From Lachnospiraceae bacterium UBA935 (GTDB lineage: Bacteria; Bacillota; Clostridia; Lachnospirales; Lachnospiraceae), in assembly GCA_002293525.1 (NCBI GenBank), contig DBDJ01000073.1, forward strand, positions 1-23,269: 23,269 nt of DNA, given 5' to 3'. Position 1 is the first letter of the stretch; every line of letters begins with the position of its first letter. The notes beneath the pieces are model-generated. The model had not been told where the DNA came from, searched no databases, and saw only the letters and a program-made list of their open reading frames with translations. Shown here in pieces: positions 1-7,633 of the stretch. The translations under genes and the position numbers were made by a program.

Positions 1-50
1 AAAATTGATGCGTTTATCCTGGGACACTTTTTTGACATTACGTTTCATCA

Positions 51-79
51 TTGCCAAACGGTACTTCCTATGATATAAT
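51..79 (+). promoter_or_regulatory. Sigma-A type promoter of the butyrate operon
   Basis: A -35 element TTGCCA (51-56) lies 17 bp before a perfect -10 TATAAT (74-79). The -10 is preceded by TG one base upstream (TGATATAAT), which makes it an extended -10. Transcription would start near 86, leaving a leader of about 58 nt before thl. This also argues against a thl start upstream of 144. Elements seen directly; activity inferred. Confidence 0.8.
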
Positions 80-93
80 TAATATTGCTGACA

Positions 94-111
94 ATGATAA
101 AAAATTAACAA
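94..111. promoter_or_regulatory. Candidate Rex (NADH/NAD+ redox repressor) operator
   Basis: ATGATAA-AAAA-TTAACAA at 94-111 matches the Rex consensus TTGTTAA-N4-TTAACAA at 12 of 14 half-site positions; the right half is perfect. It begins about 8 nt after the expected transcription start, where a bound repressor would block clearance. Rex is known to control butyrate and alcohol genes in clostridia. The rex gene is not in this window, so the call rests on the motif and its position only. Confidence 0.5.
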
Positions 112-143
112 TCTACAATAATTTTATAAATGGAGGAAATCAA

Positions 144-1331
144 ATGGCAAAAAAAGTAGTATTAGCAGGCGCATGCCGCACCGCGATCGGGACGATGGGC
201 GGGACACTCAGTACCACCCCGGCGGCCGATCTGGGTGCGATTGTTATCAAAGAAGCATTGGACAGGGCCGGTGTCGCTCCGGAAGCGGTTGACCAAGTAT
301 ATATGGGCTGTGTCATCCAGGCAGGACTAGGCCAGAATGTTGCCCGTCAGGCAATGATCAAAGCCGGCTTACCGGTCGAAGTTCCCGCCGTGACCGTCAA
401 CGTGGTGTGCGGTTCCGGTCTAAACTGTGTCAACATGGCGGCTCAGATGATCATGGCCGGCGAAGCCGATATCGTCGTTGCGGGCGGCATGGAAAACATG
501 TCAATGGCGCCCTATGCCCTTCCTCAGGCGCGTTTCGGGTACCGGATGAATAATGCGACGATGGTAGATACTATGGTAAATGATGCCTTATGGGATGCCT
601 TCAATGATTATCATATGATTCAGACCGCCGATAATATCTGCAACGACGAAAGGTGGAACCTTTCCCGTGAAGAGCTGGACGAGTTTGCCCTTGCCAGCCA
701 GAAGAAAGCCACAGCAGCGCAGAACAACGGCGCTTTTGATAAGGAAATCGTTCCGGTAGAAGTAAAGCGGAAAAAAGAAGTCATCACCTTTAACAAGGAC
801 GAAGGCCCCCGTGCCGATTCCAGCATAGAAGCCCTGACGAAGCTCCGCCCGATCAACAAGGACGGCAAGGTGACCGCCGGCAATGCTTCCGGCATCAATG
901 ACGGCGCCGCCGCTATTGTCGTCATGAGTGAAGAGAAAGCCAAGGAGCTCGGCGTAAAACCGATGGCAACCTGGACAGCCGGAGCATTGGCCGGCGTTGA
1001 TCCGTCCATCATGGGCATCGGCCCTGTTGCCGCGACGAAAAAAGTCATGGCCAAGACCGGTCTGCAGATAGAAGATTTTGACATCATCGAAGCTAACGAG
1101 GCTTTTGCGGCTCAGTCGATCGCCGTCGGCCGTGACCTTGGCATTGATGTGGAGAAACAGTTGAACCCCAACGGAGGAGCGATTGCGCTGGGACATCCTG
1201 TCGGTGCCAGCGGCTGCCGTATCTTGGTCACGCTGTTGCACGAGATGGAAGCCAAAGATGCCAAGACCGGCCTGGCTACCCTGTGTATCGGCGGCGGCAT
1301 GGGCTGTGCCACAGTGGTCACCAGAGACTAG
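144..1331 (+). CDS. thl: Acetyl-CoA acetyltransferase (thiolase)
   Basis: 395-residue biosynthetic thiolase that condenses two acetyl-CoA to acetoacetyl-CoA, the entry step of butyrate synthesis in the cytoplasm. The nucleophilic Cys89 lies in NVVCGSG. NEAFAAQ, His351 (GHPVGASG) and the second active-site cysteine Cys381 (CIGGGMG) are all present, and length is normal for the family. The ATG at 144 is chosen because TGGAGG sits just upstream and the protein then begins MAKKVV like other thiolases; the frame stays open 31 codons further up, but that stretch is the promoter. First gene of a six-gene co-directional set for C4 metabolism, probably under Rex-type redox control. Confidence 0.96.
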   Translation: MAKKVVLAGACRTAIGTMGGTLSTTPAADLGAIVIKEALDRAGVAPEAVDQVYMGCVIQAGLGQNVARQAMIKAGLPVEVPAVTVNVVCGSGLNCVNMAAQMIMAGEADIVVAGGMENMSMAPYALPQARFGYRMNNATMVDTMVNDALWDAFNDYHMIQTADNICNDERWNLSREELDEFALASQKKATAAQNNGAFDKEIVPVEVKRKKEVITFNKDEGPRADSSIEALTKLRPINKDGKVTAGNASGINDGAAAIVVMSEEKAKELGVKPMATWTAGALAGVDPSIMGIGPVAATKKVMAKTGLQIEDFDIIEANEAFAAQSIAVGRDLGIDVEKQLNPNGGAIALGHPVGASGCRILVTLLHEMEAKDAKTGLATLCIGGGMGCATVVTRD

Positions 1332-1370
1332 AAGCCCAATTCAGTTATTGACCAGATAAGTACCGGAGGT

Positions 1371-1408
1371 GTAATACAGAACCAAAGGCGTAATACAGAA
1401 CCAAAGGT
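1371..1408 (+). repeat. Two-copy 19-bp tandem repeat in the thl-crt spacer
   Basis: GTAATACAGAACCAAAGGC at 1371-1389 is followed immediately by a copy at 1390-1408 that differs only in the last base. It fills part of the 135-nt untranslated spacer. No open reading frame or strong hairpin was seen. It looks like a slippage duplication. Confidence 0.85.
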
Positions 1409-1466
1409 CGGACCAGAGAGGAAACCAGGAATAAGACCTGATATTATAGAATAAGGAGACGTAACT

Positions 1467-2243
1467 ATGGAGTATGTACTGTATGAACAAAAAGGCATGG
1501 TCGGCATCATCACCATCAGCCGTGAAAAAGCCTTGAATGCGCTAAATTCCGTGGTACTGGAGGAACTGAACCAGACCCTGAATGCCGTGAACCAAAGCGA
1601 AGTCAGATGTCTCATCCTGACCGGTGCTGGAGAGAAATCTTTTGTTGTTGGTGCTGATATCGGTGAAATGAGCACCCTACCTAAAGTGGCCGGAGAAGTG
1701 TTCAGCAAAAAGGGCAATGAAGTATTCCGCCGTATAGAAACCTTCCCAATCCCGGTGATTGCCGCTATTAACGGCTTTGCTCTGGGCGGCGGCTGTGAGA
1801 TCGCGATGAGCTGTGATATCCGAATCTGTTCAGATAACGCCGTTTTCGGACAGCCTGAAGTCGGACTGGGGATTACCCCCGGCTTTGGCGGCACCCAGCG
1901 GCTGGCGCGGCTGGTAGGTCCCGGGATGGCCAAACAGATGATCTTTACCGGTAGGAATATAAAAGCTGACGAAGCGTTCCGGATCGGCCTGGTCAATGCC
2001 GTATGTGCTCCGGGAGAACTGCTCCCGCTAGCAGAGAAGATGGCCGCGACCATTGCGAAGAATGCCCCTATTGCCGTCCGCAACAGCAAGAAAGCCATCA
2101 ACGAAGGCTTAGACCTGGATATGGATGCGGCGATTGTTGTCGAGGAAAAATTATTCGGCGATTGCTTTGAAACTTACGATCAGGCAGAAGGCATGGCCGC
2201 GTTTATGGAGAAGAGAAAAGTGGAAGCTTTCTTAAACAAATAA
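1467..2243 (+). CDS. crt: Crotonase (3-hydroxybutyryl-CoA dehydratase)
   Basis: 258-residue enoyl-CoA hydratase/isomerase-fold protein that dehydrates 3-hydroxybutyryl-CoA to crotonyl-CoA. The oxyanion-hole segment GADIGEM (62-68) and the motif ALGGGCE (105-111) are present. The two catalytic glutamates fall at Glu111 and Glu131 (QPEVGLG), with the 20-residue spacing of classical hydratases. AAGGAG precedes the ATG at a normal distance. Its position between thl and hbd supports the short-chain crotonase assignment over other hydratases. The 135-nt spacer from thl carries no convincing terminator, so co-transcription is likely. Confidence 0.94.
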   Translation: MEYVLYEQKGMVGIITISREKALNALNSVVLEELNQTLNAVNQSEVRCLILTGAGEKSFVVGADIGEMSTLPKVAGEVFSKKGNEVFRRIETFPIPVIAAINGFALGGGCEIAMSCDIRICSDNAVFGQPEVGLGITPGFGGTQRLARLVGPGMAKQMIFTGRNIKADEAFRIGLVNAVCAPGELLPLAEKMAATIAKNAPIAVRNSKKAINEGLDLDMDAAIVVEEKLFGDCFETYDQAEGMAAFMEKRKVEAFLNK

Positions 2244-2245
2244 AA

Positions 2246-2288
2246 ATGCGAAAAGCTTCGCATAGAAGAATGGCAGAGCCATTCTTCT
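2246..2288 (+). terminator. Double hairpin after crt (attenuator or weak terminator)
   Basis: Two stem-loops follow the crt stop directly. The first is ATGCGAA/TTCGCAT (2246-2252 with 2257-2263, 4-nt loop). The second is a perfect 11-bp stem, AGAAGAATGGC with GCCATTCTTCT (2264-2274 with 2278-2288, 3-nt loop). The sequence after it is only moderately T-rich (CCGTTCTTTTCT), so partial termination or mRNA 3'-end protection fits better than a full stop. Confidence 0.6.
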
Positions 2289-2306
2289 CCGTTCTTTTCT
2301 GCTATG

Positions 2307-2401
2307 GTAGTGCGTAGTGATTGGAAGTGTGTAGTGATTGGTAGTGCGTAGTGATTGGTAGTGTATAGTGATTGGTTGTGCATAGTGATTGATAGTGTAT
2401 G
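2307..2401 (+). repeat. 17-bp tandem repeat array in the crt-hbd spacer
   Basis: Five consecutive 17-bp units with consensus GTAGTGNGTAGTGATTG run from 2307 to 2391, followed by a decayed sixth (2392-2401). Units 1 and 3 are identical; the others differ at one to three positions. There is no unique spacer between units, so this is a minisatellite, not a CRISPR array. It lies in the untranslated spacer before the hbd ribosome binding site. Confidence 0.9.
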
Positions 2402-2491
2402 CAGATGTGATTATGAGTTGTGTATTAATTCGTAGTGTTCAATGTGTGATGAATGATTACGATTATATTAATAATTTTAGGAGGTTACAGA

Positions 2492-3325
2492 ATGAAGGTA
2501 GGAGTTATCGGCGCGGGAACCATGGGTTCGGGGATAGCACAGGCGTTTGCGCAGACGCCGGGGTATGAAGTGTATCTTTGTGATATCAATGAGGAGTTTG
2601 CGGCGAACGGAAAGAAAAGAATTGCCAGTGGATTTGAGAAAAGGGTTGCTAAGGGGAAGATGGAGCAGGGGGATGCGGATGCCATCTTGGCTAAGATTAC
2701 TACTGGCGTGAAGACGATCTGCACGGACTGCGATCTGGTTGTGGAAGCTGCTCTGGAAGTTATGGATATTAAGAAGCAGACCTTTAAGGAATTGCAGGAC
2801 ATCTGCCCGAAGGAATGCATTTTTGCTACGAATACATCGTCGCTTTCGATTACGGAAATCGGAGCCGGCCTGGATCGCCCGGTGATCGGTATGCACTTCT
2901 TTAATCCGGCTCCGGTTATGAAACTGGTGGAAGTGATCGCGGGAATCAAGACTCCTGATGAGATGGTGGCTAAGATCAAGGGTATTACCGAAGAAATCGG
3001 CAAGACCCCGGTTCAGGTCAATGAAGCTCCCGGCTTTGTGGTCAACCGGATCCTGATTCCGATGATTAATGAAGCGATCGGCGTACTGGAAGCCGGTGTT
3101 GCCAGTGTGGAGGATATTGATGCCGCGATGAAACTGGGTGCCAACCATCCGATGGGTCCCTTGGCATTAGGTGACTATATCGGCCTGGATATCGTCCTGG
3201 CGATTATGGAGGTTCTTTTGGATGAGACGGGAGATCCCAAGTACCGCCCGGCCGGCCTGCTTAAGAAGATGGTTCGTGGTGGCTTGTTAGGCGTAAAAAC
3301 TGGAGCCGGATTCTATGATTATTGA
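2492..3325 (+). CDS. hbd: 3-hydroxybutyryl-CoA dehydrogenase
   Basis: 277-residue NAD(P)-dependent enzyme that reduces acetoacetyl-CoA to 3-hydroxybutyryl-CoA. The N-terminal Rossmann motif GAGTMG is at 7-12, and the acidic residue ending strand 2 (Asp31) points to NAD(H). The catalytic pair is His135 in GMHFFNP and Glu147 in KLVEVI. The C-terminal helical domain ends with the typical GAGFYDY. AGGAGG lies a few bases upstream of the ATG at 2492; a 13-codon in-frame extension upstream is hydrophobic, lies before the ribosome site and is not used. It is a few residues shorter than the well-known clostridial enzymes. Confidence 0.95.
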   Translation: MKVGVIGAGTMGSGIAQAFAQTPGYEVYLCDINEEFAANGKKRIASGFEKRVAKGKMEQGDADAILAKITTGVKTICTDCDLVVEAALEVMDIKKQTFKELQDICPKECIFATNTSSLSITEIGAGLDRPVIGMHFFNPAPVMKLVEVIAGIKTPDEMVAKIKGITEEIGKTPVQVNEAPGFVVNRILIPMINEAIGVLEAGVASVEDIDAAMKLGANHPMGPLALGDYIGLDIVLAIMEVLLDETGDPKYRPAGLLKKMVRGGLLGVKTGAGFYDY

Positions 3326-3357
3326 TATGGCTTGTCATTAGTGGGGAAGTAAGTCGT

Positions 3358-3382
3358 TAAAAGCAAGATGGTAAAAGCAAGA
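3358..3382 (+). repeat. Short direct repeat in the hbd-bcd spacer
   Basis: TAAAAGCAAGA occurs at 3358-3368 and again at 3372-3382, a 14-bp period. It lies in the 106-nt spacer between hbd and bcd and is the third operon spacer to contain a tandem duplication with its own unit. Confidence 0.7.
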
Positions 3383-3431
3383 CATTATAGAACCATCGAT
3401 GTAAAGTAAGATATAATGGAGGATAGAAATC

Positions 3432-4586
3432 ATGAATTTTATGTTAAGCAAAGAACATGAAATGCTTCGTACGCTCTACAGAGAGTTTGCGGAAAAGGAG
3501 GCCAAACCATTGGCTCAGGAAGTGGATGAGACCGAAGAATTTCCTCGTGGCACGGCAGAAAAGATGGGTAAGATCGGCTTCTTAGGGATTCCGGTTCCCA
3601 GAGAATATGGCGGACAAGGCTGTGATCCGTTAGCCTATGCCATGTGTGTGGAAGAGCTTTCCAAGGTCTGCGGAACTACCGGCGTTATCGTATCTGCCCA
3701 CACCTCTCTCTGCTGTGATCCGATCCAGACCTATGGTACGGAAGAGCAGAAACAAAAGTATCTGGTTCCTTTGGCAAAAGGCGAGAAATTAGGTGCTTTC
3801 GGCCTGACCGAACCCGGTGCCGGCACCGATGCCCAGGGACAGCAGACGAAGGCGGTGCTGGAAGGCGATGAATATGTACTAAACGGCTCCAAAATCTTTA
3901 TCACCAACGGGAAAGAAGCTGACGTGTATGTCATATTTGCCATAACCGGCGTAGTGACCGATGCAAGAGGCCGCACCAAGAAAAACATCTCGGCATTTAT
4001 CGTAGAAAAAGGAACGCCTGGCTTTTCTTTCGGAACGAAAGAGAAGAAAATGGGCATCCGCGGTTCTTCCACATACGAACTGATCTTTACCGACTGCCGC
4101 ATTCCTAAGGAAAACCTGCTGGGGCAAGAAGGCAAGGGTTTTGGTATTGCGATGCATACGCTGGACGGAGGCCGTATCGGGATTGCCGCTCAGGCACTCG
4201 GCTTGGCCGCCGGAGCCTTGGAAGCTACCATCGCTTATGTACAGGAAAGAAAACAGTTCGGCAAGCCTATCAGCGCGTTCCAGAACACCCAGTTCCAGCT
4301 GGCCGACATGGCCACCAAGGTCGAAGCGGCCAGGTTGCTGGTCTATAAAGCGGCTGTCGCCAAGGCCACGCAAAAGAACTATTCCCTCGAAGCCGCCCAG
4401 GCCAAGCTTTATGCCGCTGAGGTCGCTATGGAAGTTACCACCAAGGCTGTCCAGCTGCACGGCGGTTACGGCTATACCAGGGAATATGACGTAGAACGGA
4501 TGATGCGTGATGCTAAGATCACGGAAATCTATGAAGGCACCTCTGAAGTTCAGAAAATGGTAATTTCGGCAGCAATATTAAAATAA
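3432..4586 (+). CDS. bcd: Butyryl-CoA dehydrogenase (short-chain acyl-CoA dehydrogenase)
   Basis: 384-residue FAD enzyme that reduces crotonyl-CoA to butyryl-CoA. The order is N-terminal helical domain, middle beta domain with FGLTEPGAGTD near residue 125 and FITNG near 155, then the C-terminal helical domain with RKQFGKPI and QLHGGYGYTREY. The catalytic base is Glu368 in YEGTSE, matching the short-chain family. TGGAGGAT precedes the ATG; an internal Met at residue 4 is possible but less well placed. The genes immediately downstream encode its electron-transfer flavoprotein, consistent with the Bcd-EtfAB complex that couples crotonyl-CoA reduction by NADH to ferredoxin reduction. Confidence 0.95.
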   Translation: MNFMLSKEHEMLRTLYREFAEKEAKPLAQEVDETEEFPRGTAEKMGKIGFLGIPVPREYGGQGCDPLAYAMCVEELSKVCGTTGVIVSAHTSLCCDPIQTYGTEEQKQKYLVPLAKGEKLGAFGLTEPGAGTDAQGQQTKAVLEGDEYVLNGSKIFITNGKEADVYVIFAITGVVTDARGRTKKNISAFIVEKGTPGFSFGTKEKKMGIRGSSTYELIFTDCRIPKENLLGQEGKGFGIAMHTLDGGRIGIAAQALGLAAGALEATIAYVQERKQFGKPISAFQNTQFQLADMATKVEAARLLVYKAAVAKATQKNYSLEAAQAKLYAAEVAMEVTTKAVQLHGGYGYTREYDVERMMRDAKITEIYEGTSEVQKMVISAAILK

Positions 4587-4588
4587 AA

Positions 4589-4701
4589 GTGTGTAAGAAA
4601 TTCTAAGTCTCTAAAGTACAGAGACTAAGAATTACTATATTACACACGAAAGAACGTCTAAAGCCGTTCTTCTCACTGATTGTTTGTGCCGCATAGCGGC
4701 A
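4589..4701 (+). terminator. Three successive hairpins between bcd and etfB
   Basis: A long stem-loop spans 4589-4647: GTGTGTAA pairs with TTACACAC and encloses AATTCTAAGTCTCT with AGAGACTAAGAATT (one mismatch). A second, AAGAACG/CGTTCTT, spans 4650-4671. A third, TGCCGC/GCGGCA, spans 4687-4701. None is followed by a clear T-run. They could slow transcription or protect mRNA ends and so set the bcd to etf ratio. Structures seen by eye; function inferred. Confidence 0.55.
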
Positions 4702-4745
4702 TGTTTGGAAGTGTGATGTAATAATAAAAGTAAGGAGAGAACACA

Positions 4746-5534
4746 ATGAAAATCGTTGTTTGTATTAAACAGGTACCCGATACCAAGGGCGGCGTAAAGT
4801 TTAACCCCGATGGTACGCTGGATAGAGGCGCGATGCTGACGATCATGAATCCCGACGACAAGGCAGGCCTGGAAGCAGCATTGAGACTGAAAGATCAGTA
4901 TGGAGCAGAAGTAACCGTTATCACCATGGGTCTTCCCAAGGCTGAAGACGTTCTCCGGGAAGCGATAGCCATGGGCGCCGATAAAGGTGTACTGGTTACC
5001 GACAGAGTATTAGGCGGCGCAGATACCTGGGCGACCTCCCAGACCCTGGCCGGTGCCATCCGCAACCTGGAATATGACCTTATCATCACCGGTCGCCAGG
5101 CGATCGACGGCGATACCGCCCAGGTCGGCCCGCAGCTGTCCGAGCATCTGAATATCCCGGTGATCTCTTATGCACAGGACATCAAGATAGATGAAAATAC
5201 AGGAACCGTTACCGTACAGCGTCAATATGACGACCGCTATCATATCCTCAAGACCCAGATGCCCTGTCTGATTACGGCTTTAGCCGAATTAAACGAACCC
5301 CGTTACATGACTCCCGGCGGCATCTTTGATGCCTGTAAGGCAGAGATTACCGTATGGGGAAGGGACAAACTGAACGGCGTCGATGATTCCAATCTCGGCC
5401 TCAAGGGTTCCCCGACCCAGATTGCCAAGGCTTCCGACAAGGTCAGAAAAGGGGCTGGTGAAAAAGTCAATCTGGATCCGGCGGCATCGGTTGATTATAT
5501 CATCGGCAAATTAAAAGAAAAACATGTATTATAA
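4746..5534 (+). CDS. etfB: Electron transfer flavoprotein beta subunit
   Basis: 262-residue beta subunit of the heterodimeric electron transfer flavoprotein. It begins MKIVVCIKQVPDT as in clostridial EtfB. The segment GRQAIDGDTAQVGPQ (116-130) forms part of the flavin-binding region and is of the type seen in ETFs paired with butyryl-CoA dehydrogenase that bifurcate electrons. AAGGAG stands upstream of the ATG. etfA starts 18 nt after the stop, so the two subunits are translated from one message. The partner dehydrogenase is the preceding gene, across a 159-nt spacer rich in hairpins. Confidence 0.95.
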   Translation: MKIVVCIKQVPDTKGGVKFNPDGTLDRGAMLTIMNPDDKAGLEAALRLKDQYGAEVTVITMGLPKAEDVLREAIAMGADKGVLVTDRVLGGADTWATSQTLAGAIRNLEYDLIITGRQAIDGDTAQVGPQLSEHLNIPVISYAQDIKIDENTGTVTVQRQYDDRYHILKTQMPCLITALAELNEPRYMTPGGIFDACKAEITVWGRDKLNGVDDSNLGLKGSPTQIAKASDKVRKGAGEKVNLDPAASVDYIIGKLKEKHVL

Positions 5535-5552
5535 CGGGAAGAGGTGAATAAG

Positions 5553-6614
5553 ATGAATGGTGTTACAAATATTGAAGAATACAAGGGCGTATTTGTCTTT
5601 GCCCAGCAGGTGGACAACGTCGTCAGCGGCATCGCCCTGGAACTGATCGGCAAAGGGAAAAGCCTGGCAGCAGATCTGAATACGGAAGTTACCGCAGTTC
5701 TGGCCGGCAGCGGCATCAAGGATCAGGCTGACCGTCTGGCCGCTTACGGTGCCGACAAAGTCATTCTGATTGACGACCCGGAACTCAAAGAATACCGCAC
5801 AGAGCCTTATACACATGCGCTTGCATCGGTAATCGAAAAATATAAGCCAGAGATTTTCCTCGTCGGTGCCACGGCTATCGGCCGTGATCTGGCCCCGCGT
5901 GTATGTGCACGGGTTCATACCGGGCTGACAGCTGACTGTACCCAGCTGGATATCGGCGATTTCCCGATCAACCCGATTCCCGGCAGAGAGCAGAAACACA
6001 ACCAGTTACTGATGACCCGTCCCGCCTTTGGCGGCAATACCATAGCCACCATCGCCTGCCCGGATTACCGTCCCCAGATGGCGACCGTCCGTCCCGGTGT
6101 TATGCAGAAACTCCCTAAAAATGAAGGGGCCAAGGCCAATATCGAAGAGTTTAATCCCGGCTTTACTCCCAATCATAATTACGTGGAAATCACGGAAGTG
6201 GTTAAATCCGTTGCTGACGTGGTCGATATCATGGATGCCAAGATCCTCGTTTCCGGCGGCCGCGGTGTCGGCGGCCCGGAGAATTTCTATATGCTGGATG
6301 ACTTGGCAAGAGCCATCGGCGGTACCGTAAGCTGTTCCCGTGCTGTCGTGGATGCCGGCTGGAAGCCCAAGGATATGCAGGTTGGCCAGACCGGTAAGAC
6401 CGTCCGTCCCAATCTCTATATTGCAGTAGGGATATCCGGGGCGATACAGCATCTGGCAGGCATGGAAGAGTCAGACATTATCATAGCTATCAATAAAGAC
6501 GAGACAGCTCCGATTTTTGAAGTGGCTGATTACGGCATCGTCGGGGATTACAAAAAGATTCTGCCGGCATTGACGGAAAAAATGGCAGCGGAGATAGCTG
6601 CCAAAGAGAAATAA
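5553..6614 (+). CDS. etfA: Electron transfer flavoprotein alpha subunit
   Basis: 353-residue alpha subunit of the flavoprotein that accepts NADH electrons and passes them to Bcd and, in bifurcating versions, ferredoxin. The N-terminal half is the nucleotide-binding-like domain. The C-terminal FAD domain contains SGGRGVGG (234-241), then VGQTGKTVRPNLY from 277 and ISGAIQHLAGM to 304, the family signature. A GTG at 5544 would add three residues, but that GTG is part of the ribosome binding site GAGGTG (5541-5546), so the ATG at 5553 is preferred. Last gene of the operon, followed by two hairpins. The terminal step to butyrate (butyryl-CoA transferase or butyrate kinase) is not encoded here. Confidence 0.95.
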   Translation: MNGVTNIEEYKGVFVFAQQVDNVVSGIALELIGKGKSLAADLNTEVTAVLAGSGIKDQADRLAAYGADKVILIDDPELKEYRTEPYTHALASVIEKYKPEIFLVGATAIGRDLAPRVCARVHTGLTADCTQLDIGDFPINPIPGREQKHNQLLMTRPAFGGNTIATIACPDYRPQMATVRPGVMQKLPKNEGAKANIEEFNPGFTPNHNYVEITEVVKSVADVVDIMDAKILVSGGRGVGGPENFYMLDDLARAIGGTVSCSRAVVDAGWKPKDMQVGQTGKTVRPNLYIAVGISGAIQHLAGMEESDIIIAINKDETAPIFEVADYGIVGDYKKILPALTEKMAAEIAAKEK

Positions 6615-6617
6615 ATT

Positions 6618-6700
6618 TAAGGAAACATGCTCAATCAGCATTTCCTTAGTAGATTTAGCCTATGCAAAGTGCGGATTATCAGAAAGATAAGACGCACTTT
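6618..6700. terminator. Convergent terminator region between etfA and the patatin gene
   Basis: Hairpin one pairs TAAGGAA and ATGCT (6618-6631, 2-nt bulge) with AGCATTTCCTTA (6637-6648). Hairpin two pairs AAAGTGCG (6666-6673) with CGCACTTT (6693-6700) and has an inner TTATC/GATAA stem. The genes on both sides converge here, and the second stem carries A/T runs at its ends on both strands, so it could serve both directions. Confidence 0.65.
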
Positions 6701-6710
6701 GGTCATTTCA

Positions 6711-7580
6711 TCAGCGGCGAAAGAAACCGAGGATTTCTTTTTTTCTGGACATGGCATCATCATAGCCCTGACGCATCTTTTGCCGGATGGCTTCAGGGGT
6801 AAAATTGAAGGTACCTATGAGGCCTTTGAGCGTTTCTTCCCCTTCAGGGAAAAAGTGCAGGAACCGGGCATCGGGGAACTGGCCTGTGGGTAGCTGGTAA
6901 TCGCTGTCTAGGTTGATGACCAGAAACCGTCGGTACCCATCGCGGTAAAGGGGAAGAATCGGGACATTGTCATTTAGTCCTCCGTCCACGTAAATATTGC
7001 CTTCGATCGCGATGTCGGGGAAGATGAGCGGGATGGCTGACGATGCCAGAATGATGTCTTCGGCAGTCTTGCTATCGTAGTCATTGACTTTAAAATAACG
7101 TGCTGTCGTGACCGCTGCCAAGGATGTGATAAAAAGTGCGGAAAACGCCTTGTTCAAGATGTTTTGAGCGGAAAAAGCTTTGGCAAGCCGGTAGAGAAAA
7201 GCCGGTTTTTTAATCCGGCTGGCAGTGGCATAGAAAACGACATCGCTGGAACTGATCGCGGACAGGTCGGCATAGCGGTGAATCAGCTCTTTGATGCCGG
7301 AATTGGAGAACCAGCCATTATAAATGTCCTGGCGGCAATTCTTGATAACAATGTCGTTGGGCTGTAGGATCATCCGCTCGTCAATGCTGCTCCAAGCACG
7401 GATGGCCTGGTTAAGCGAGCCGGTGCAGAAAGCCGCCCCGTTCAGGGCGCCTGCCGAAGTGCCTGAGACACCGGTGATCTGCCGGCAGACATCCAGCTTA
7501 TCCAATGCCCGCCACACTCCTACCTGATAGGCGCCTTTAGCACCGCCGCCGCCAAGGATAATTCCTGTTTCTGTGAGCAT
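6711..7580 (-). CDS. Patatin-like phospholipase
   Basis: 289-residue patatin-fold serine acyl hydrolase, probably a cytoplasmic lipid esterase or phospholipase A. The oxyanion-hole loop GGGGAKGAY is at 10-18, the nucleophile Ser42 lies in GTSAG, and the dyad aspartate Asp199 lies in VDGG. All three family blocks are intact. No signal peptide or clear membrane segment is visible. The start has no strong ribosome binding site. It lies 53 nt downstream of agrD on the same strand with no obvious hairpin between, so it may be the third gene of an agrB-agrD transcript. The lipid substrate cannot be told from sequence. Confidence 0.88.
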   Translation of the reverse strand: MLTETGIILGGGGAKGAYQVGVWRALDKLDVCRQITGVSGTSAGALNGAAFCTGSLNQAIRAWSSIDERMILQPNDIVIKNCRQDIYNGWFSNSGIKELIHRYADLSAISSSDVVFYATASRIKKPAFLYRLAKAFSAQNILNKAFSALFITSLAAVTTARYFKVNDYDSKTAEDIILASSAIPLIFPDIAIEGNIYVDGGLNDNVPILPLYRDGYRRFLVINLDSDYQLPTGQFPDARFLHFFPEGEETLKGLIGTFNFTPEAIRQKMRQGYDDAMSRKKEILGFFRR

Positions 7581-7633
7581 GCCATGATCCGTTCTAAGTT
7601 ACTCACACTCATTTTATGCACATTTTCATTACG

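Noticed and set aside
32..37. TTGACA as the -35 of the thl promoter
   Set aside because: It is a perfect -35 match but 36 bp from the TATAAT at 74. TTGCCA at 51 has the correct 17-bp spacing.
51..143. In-frame N-terminal extension of the thiolase by 31 codons
   Set aside because: It overlaps the -35/-10 promoter elements, and a good ribosome site precedes the ATG at 144, where family homology begins.
588..1241. Long minus-strand open frames opposite thl
   Set aside because: They run antisense to a well-conserved gene, have no ribosome site and read as low-complexity shadow translations. The same applies to minus frames opposite crt, hbd, bcd, etfA and the chitinase.
2180..2383. 67-codon minus-strand open frame across the crt end and repeat array
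   Set aside because: Its sequence is produced by the 17-bp repeat and the hairpins; it has no family resemblance.
2307..2401. CRISPR array
   Set aside because: The 17-bp units abut with no unique spacers and no cas genes are near.
6627..6893. Plus-strand 88-codon frame after etfA
   Set aside because: It crosses the terminator hairpins and lies antisense to the end of the lipase gene.
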